DNA of 64,000 bases from Elephas maximus indicus (taxonomy: Eukaryota; Chordata; Mammalia; Proboscidea; Elephantidae): NCBI RefSeq assembly GCF_024166365.1, contig NC_064820.1, positions 50,755,501 through 50,819,500 on the forward strand. Reading direction: 5' to 3'. A program made the position numbers and the translations under genes. Positions 60,250 to 64,000 of the stretch are shown here, one piece after another (within the stretch, counting starts at the first letter, position 1; every line of letters starts with the position of its first letter). The notes under the pieces were generated by a model. That model saw only the letters and a list, made by a program, of their open reading frames with translations. It made no database searches and had not been told where the DNA came from.

Positions 60250-61500
60250 AGCTGGCAGTAATTTACTAAAAATATGATTTCCTTTTATTAAACTACTGGC
60301 AATAGTAGAATGAAACATTCTGTATGTCTTAAAGAATGTTAAGACTTATTAACATATAAACTTATTAATGAAATAGCCCCATCATAAACTTATTAATAAA
60401 ATACCCCTGTCAAAACTAGGGAGAAGAGAAAGGGCGCTTAACATGGGATCTGAGTTTTATAATTATTCTGCCACCAACTGTGCATATTTGTGCTCATTTT
60501 CTCTTGTGAGTTGTAAAGGAAATCCAGTGTAAATTTCCATCCCTCCTGTCCCACATAAGGCAGAACCTACCATCCTTCCCATAGTCTCTGGAAGTTCTTA
60601 ACAGTACGTTGCCAAATTTAGCAAATGAAAATACAGAACACCAAGTTAAATTTGAATTTCAGATAAACAATAAATTATTATTTTTTGGTATTTTTTGTCC
60701 CATGCAATATTTGGGACATATTTATACTAAAGATCTTTTTTTTTTTTTTTTGCCTATCTGTTGATTTATATTTAACTGAGAGTTCTGTGTTTTATCTGGC
60801 AACCCTACTTAGGGAGGATACCGGAGGCGGTGACTTATGATTCTCCTTATCACCTCCAGCTCTACATCCTTCCTTGGCATACACTTTCAATCTCAGGCTT
60901 CCACTACAATTGCAATCTCACTTTCCATGTCTCTTTTCTTCTTAATTCTCTGCATTGGTTGCATTGTGAAAACAGGGCTTTTCTGTAATGTTTTTTCCCC
61001 AAACTCATTCAAGGCATGTGTGTATGTAGCTGATTTTTCTTAACTTTTGGGGCTAGGTAGGGGGTATACATTAAAAAAACATTACAGCCGTGCAAATAAT
61101 TCAAGATTGAATAAAAGATGTACTTATTTTCCAAAACATTTTGGTCACGTTCCCCACCCCCTCCCACTTTCCACTATGAGCAAATGTCTCACTGTTCACT
61201 TGTTTTCAGTCTTTTGTGTCCTTCTCTTTTGTGTCACTTCCTTTTTATTTCTTCAACCTTTACTTTAACGCGGCAGCCTAGTTTCTATTACGTTTACATG
61301 CAACACAATTTAGCTTGCTCATCTTTTCCACCATCACTTTACAGATTATGTCTTCTTCATGATCATAATTTTTAAAAATGTTAATCCTTTCATAAGAAAA
61401 ATCACATATGCATACCTCACTGCCCTTGTGGAAATTATTTTATTTCCCTTGCTCTGCTTTTTGTCTTCATTTTGAAATTAGCAAGTTAAATGTTGCCTAC
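60250..61500. other. Unique intron sequence
   Basis: T run at 60737-60751. No gene or repeat recognised. Overlapping frames at 60837-61375 have no family features. Confidence 0.4.
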
Positions 61501-61505
61501 CCGTA

Positions 61506-61584
61506 TATAGCGACCCTCTAGGGTCTCTAGGGTCGCTATGAGTCAGAATCAACTCAACGGCAGTGGTTTTTTTTTTTTGGTTTG
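61506..61584 (+). mobile_element. AfroSINE tail fragment with palindromic start
   Basis: Tail 'gtcgctatgagtcagaatca', 'actcaacggcagtgg' and a T run. It is preceded by the reverse of its own start, so that atagcgaccct (61507-61517) and agggtcgctat (61529-61539) form an inverted repeat. Confidence 0.85.
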
Positions 61585-61774
61585 GGTACATGTATATGTC
61601 ATATCAGTTTGACTGATCAGTTTGAAGATAGATTGATATTCGAATTTTGCTCTGGTTAAAGATCTTTAGAAAAAATTAAAAATCTACTTGACAATATATA
61701 ATAACCTTCAAAATGTGAATATTCTTTAATCTAGAATTTCTGCTTCTAGGAAATCATGTGAAGACAGTGAAAGT

Positions 61775-61925
61775 AAGTGGTTAAGGTATGGTCTTTGGAA
61801 TCTTACAAACCTAGGTTTTAAACCTAGTTTTGCCACTTACTAGTTGCAGAAAATCTAAGTCTCATTTGTCTGAAAACAGGGATAATAAGAGTATTAAACT
61901 CATATGTTGTGAACACTTTAACTAT
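61775..61925 (+). mobile_element. MIR
   Basis: 'agtggttaaggtatggtctt', 'aacctagttttgccacttac', 'tagttgcagaaaatctaagt', 'gggataataagagtattaaa'. Confidence 0.82.
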
Positions 61926-61933
61926 TTAGGTGA

Positions 61934-62045
61934 TGATAGATATAGATAGATAGACACAGACAGTAGACAGACAGATAGATAGATGTGATATGAATAACTA
62001 TTTAGGAGATGATAAATAGGTTGATAGATACATAAATAAAGTATA
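61934..62045 (+). repeat. GATA/GACA simple repeat, imperfect
   Basis: GATAGATAGATAGACACAGACAG-type units at 61934-61985 and a weaker continuation to about 62045 that also repeats 'gataactatttaggagatga'-like text found just upstream. Confidence 0.9.
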
Positions 62046-62124
62046 GATAAAATGAGTACAGATAAACTGTTTTATTCAACATAGTACTCACAATACCCAC
62101 AGCCGTGCCTTGTGCTGCTAACAA

Positions 62125-62345
62125 TGGGTCTCGTTTATGGAGCGCTCCCTATGTGGAGAGTACTGTGTTAAGCACTTCTCATGCATTGTCTCATTTAATC
62201 CTTGCAACATTCCTATGTAGTTGGTACCATTATCGCCATTTTTCAAAAAGGGAATACAGGCTTAGGTTAAGAAACGCTCCTGAAGTTTCACAGCTAGTGA
62301 GAATCAGGATTCAAACCCATAAGTTCATGACTTAATCACTAAAGA
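62125..62345 (-). mobile_element. MIR, nearly complete
   Basis: Reversed MIR order: 'ccctatgtggagagtactgt', 'gttaagcacttctcatgcat', 'ctcatttaatccttgcaaca', 'cacagctagtgagaatcagg', 'attcaaacccataagttcat'. Confidence 0.9.
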
Positions 62346-63639
62346 CAATAAATGACTTGCAGAAATGACGATTAGGGGCTGTCTTGAGATGCCTCATGCT
62401 GGATAAATGACAGGTCACTTTTTCTGATTTATCCCATTTGATATGATCTTGCTTACTTTTAAACTTAAGTGATATTCCAAAGATTTCAAAACAGAAAAAT
62501 CTCTGAGGATTTGGGAACTCTTAAGTAAAACTTGAGTGGGATGATCACAAACACTGTTGCTGGTTTCATTAAACAGAGAAACATACTTCAGTATTGTGCT
62601 GTCCCTCTGAAAACCAGAGGTACAAGCTTTCCAGGGTGGCCTCATCTCTGGAACCACCTCTACTTAAGGAAGGAAGGCTTTCAGGTTACCCATGACTGAT
62701 TACTACACAACCATTTATATTAATATTTTGTTACTATTAATAATAGTTTGGTATTTGGAAGTACCATATGGAACTATATAAATTTGCATTTTGTAGACGA
62801 AAATTGGATATATATAGTCAATAGTGTATGATTCAACCTAGTAATCTGTGCCAAAAGATGCACAGTGGGTACATTCCTTTCTTCAAATAAAAAATCAATT
62901 AAGAAGTTGAATATTTACAAATTTTTGTCTGAAACGTTTAAGATCTGGATTTTCTAGCAACTGAAAGCTGAGTTTAAATTTGAATTCAGTGGTAAAATTT
63001 AGAAGCTGGTGGAATCCACGATTCTATTATTAATGATTCCATTTCAGGCTGAGGACAGCCAAAAATTAATTAGAATCATAGTCTACAAAGGAGGAGCACA
63101 TTTGGGGACATACTGACATGTGGGCAGGCCACCCTCATTGAGCACCGGACACAACATTGGGGCTGATGAGCAAAGATAATGCCATTCCACTGACCCAGTT
63201 AGAAGGGTGAGGGCTCTGAGGGGCTCTTGATGAACAAGTGCAGGGTGTCACTGCAATCTATTGTCAGAGCTCAGGGGTTCAGTGAAAGAGCTACTGGTTT
63301 ACAATGCAAAAGCTACTGTGGCGGGAACACATGCCTGGCCCTGGCCCTGGGTGCCTCCAAGAAGCAACACTAATGCAGAGATGGCCTGGCCCTTACCATG
63401 GGCCAGGATACAAGCTGGGCTCTTACATTTTGGGAACAAGACATCAATTGCGCATTTTAGGAACTTTACTTGACTCTTACCTCTCTCCTGTCAGACCTTT
63501 GAACAACTGATTTTTGAGATTAGCAGTCTGAGGAGTCTAAAGCTCAAGATGTATTTTAAAAGCCACCCCTGTGTTAATTTAAATCACCAGGAGTACATGA
63601 TTTGGACATTACCCTAGGCAATCTGTAATTATGGGAACC
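62346..63639. other. Unique intron sequence
   Basis: A locally GC-rich, palindromic stretch lies at about 63330-63410. The two overlapping 68-70 codon frames at 63261-63510 contradict each other in frame and show no family. Confidence 0.4.
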
Positions 63640-63785
63640 CAGGCAAGTTGATTTGTGACTCATTTTCCTTTTTTTTATAGAATGGGGATATTAATAGTAC
63701 CTACCTCAAAAAATTCCTATAAAATTTAAACAGGTTATTGAATATTTCATGTTCAATAAGTGTTAAGTGAAGATGTTTGTGTTGC
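63640..63785 (+). mobile_element. MIR
   Basis: 'gcaagttgatttgtgactca', 'agaatggggatattaatagt', 'acctacctcaaaaaattcct', 'ttcatgttcaataagtgtta' follow the MIR 3' half. Confidence 0.75.
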
Positions 63786-64000
63786 TATTAAAAATAAACT
63801 TTCAGGCTTCTTATTTAAATATTATATCCTAGGCTTACAAAAAGAATTGATGAGATACTTTCTTAGAAAAAATGTTCTAGAATTAAAAACTTTTTTTTCT
63901 TAACATGATGTAGAACTATGAGTAGGTAGAATGAAACCACATCTTTCTTTAGGGAGATGATATTCACTTCATAGAGTTCTTGTGATGATTATAAATTAGA

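Overview
The window is AT-rich vertebrate nuclear DNA with split exons, GT-AG splice sites and dense retroposons. It is not prokaryotic. It comes from an afrotherian mammal, most likely a paenungulate such as an elephant: over thirty copies or fragments of a tRNA-derived SINE of the AfroSINE type are present, together with RTE-clade LINEs that share the SINE's 3' tail, plus general mammalian repeats (MIR, L2, MER5, MaLR LTRs, old L1). The species is an inference from repeat content, not from a database match.

The one protein-coding gene I can support is FGF10 (fibroblast growth factor 10) on the minus strand. Coding exon 3 (5241-5438) and exon 2 (7352-7455) have the exact lengths (198 and 104 bp), phases and protein sequence expected of the gene. 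The first coding exon (signal peptide and N-terminal part) was not found and should lie beyond the right edge, because intron 1 of mammalian FGF10 is very long. Positions 7456-64000 are therefore read as intron 1, 5439-7351 as intron 2, about 2510-5240 as probable 3' UTR with a candidate polyadenylation site near 2510-2546, and 1-2500 as 3' flank rich in SINEs.

Intron 1 is a layered record of retroposition. The main pieces are: a degenerate, nearly full-length RTE followed head to tail by a truncated second RTE (14.8-19.6 kb); a 5'-truncated minus-strand RTE (36.2-38.8 kb); a minus-strand RTE with an internal deletion and a small inversion (51.4-53.9 kb); an old L1 (about 41.3-44.6 kb); an old L2 (about 56.5-58.2 kb); and MaLR-type LTRs at 20.1 and 59.0 kb. 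A poly(A)-tailed family of unassigned name occurs at 9.8, 18.9, 23.2, 42.3, 43.5 and 45.0 kb. Several insertions carry clear target-site duplications, and several are nested, so relative ages can be read. A stretch at about 27.0-34.2 kb has no AfroSINE or RTE copy and is the best place to look for conserved non-coding elements of FGF10.

No rRNA gene, intact tRNA gene, CRISPR array, operon or intact mobile-element gene was seen. I did not find a new coding system. The most unusual items are the RTE-derived non-autonomous elements, one of which has a tRNA-Gly-like head, and the rearranged RTE at 51.6 kb.
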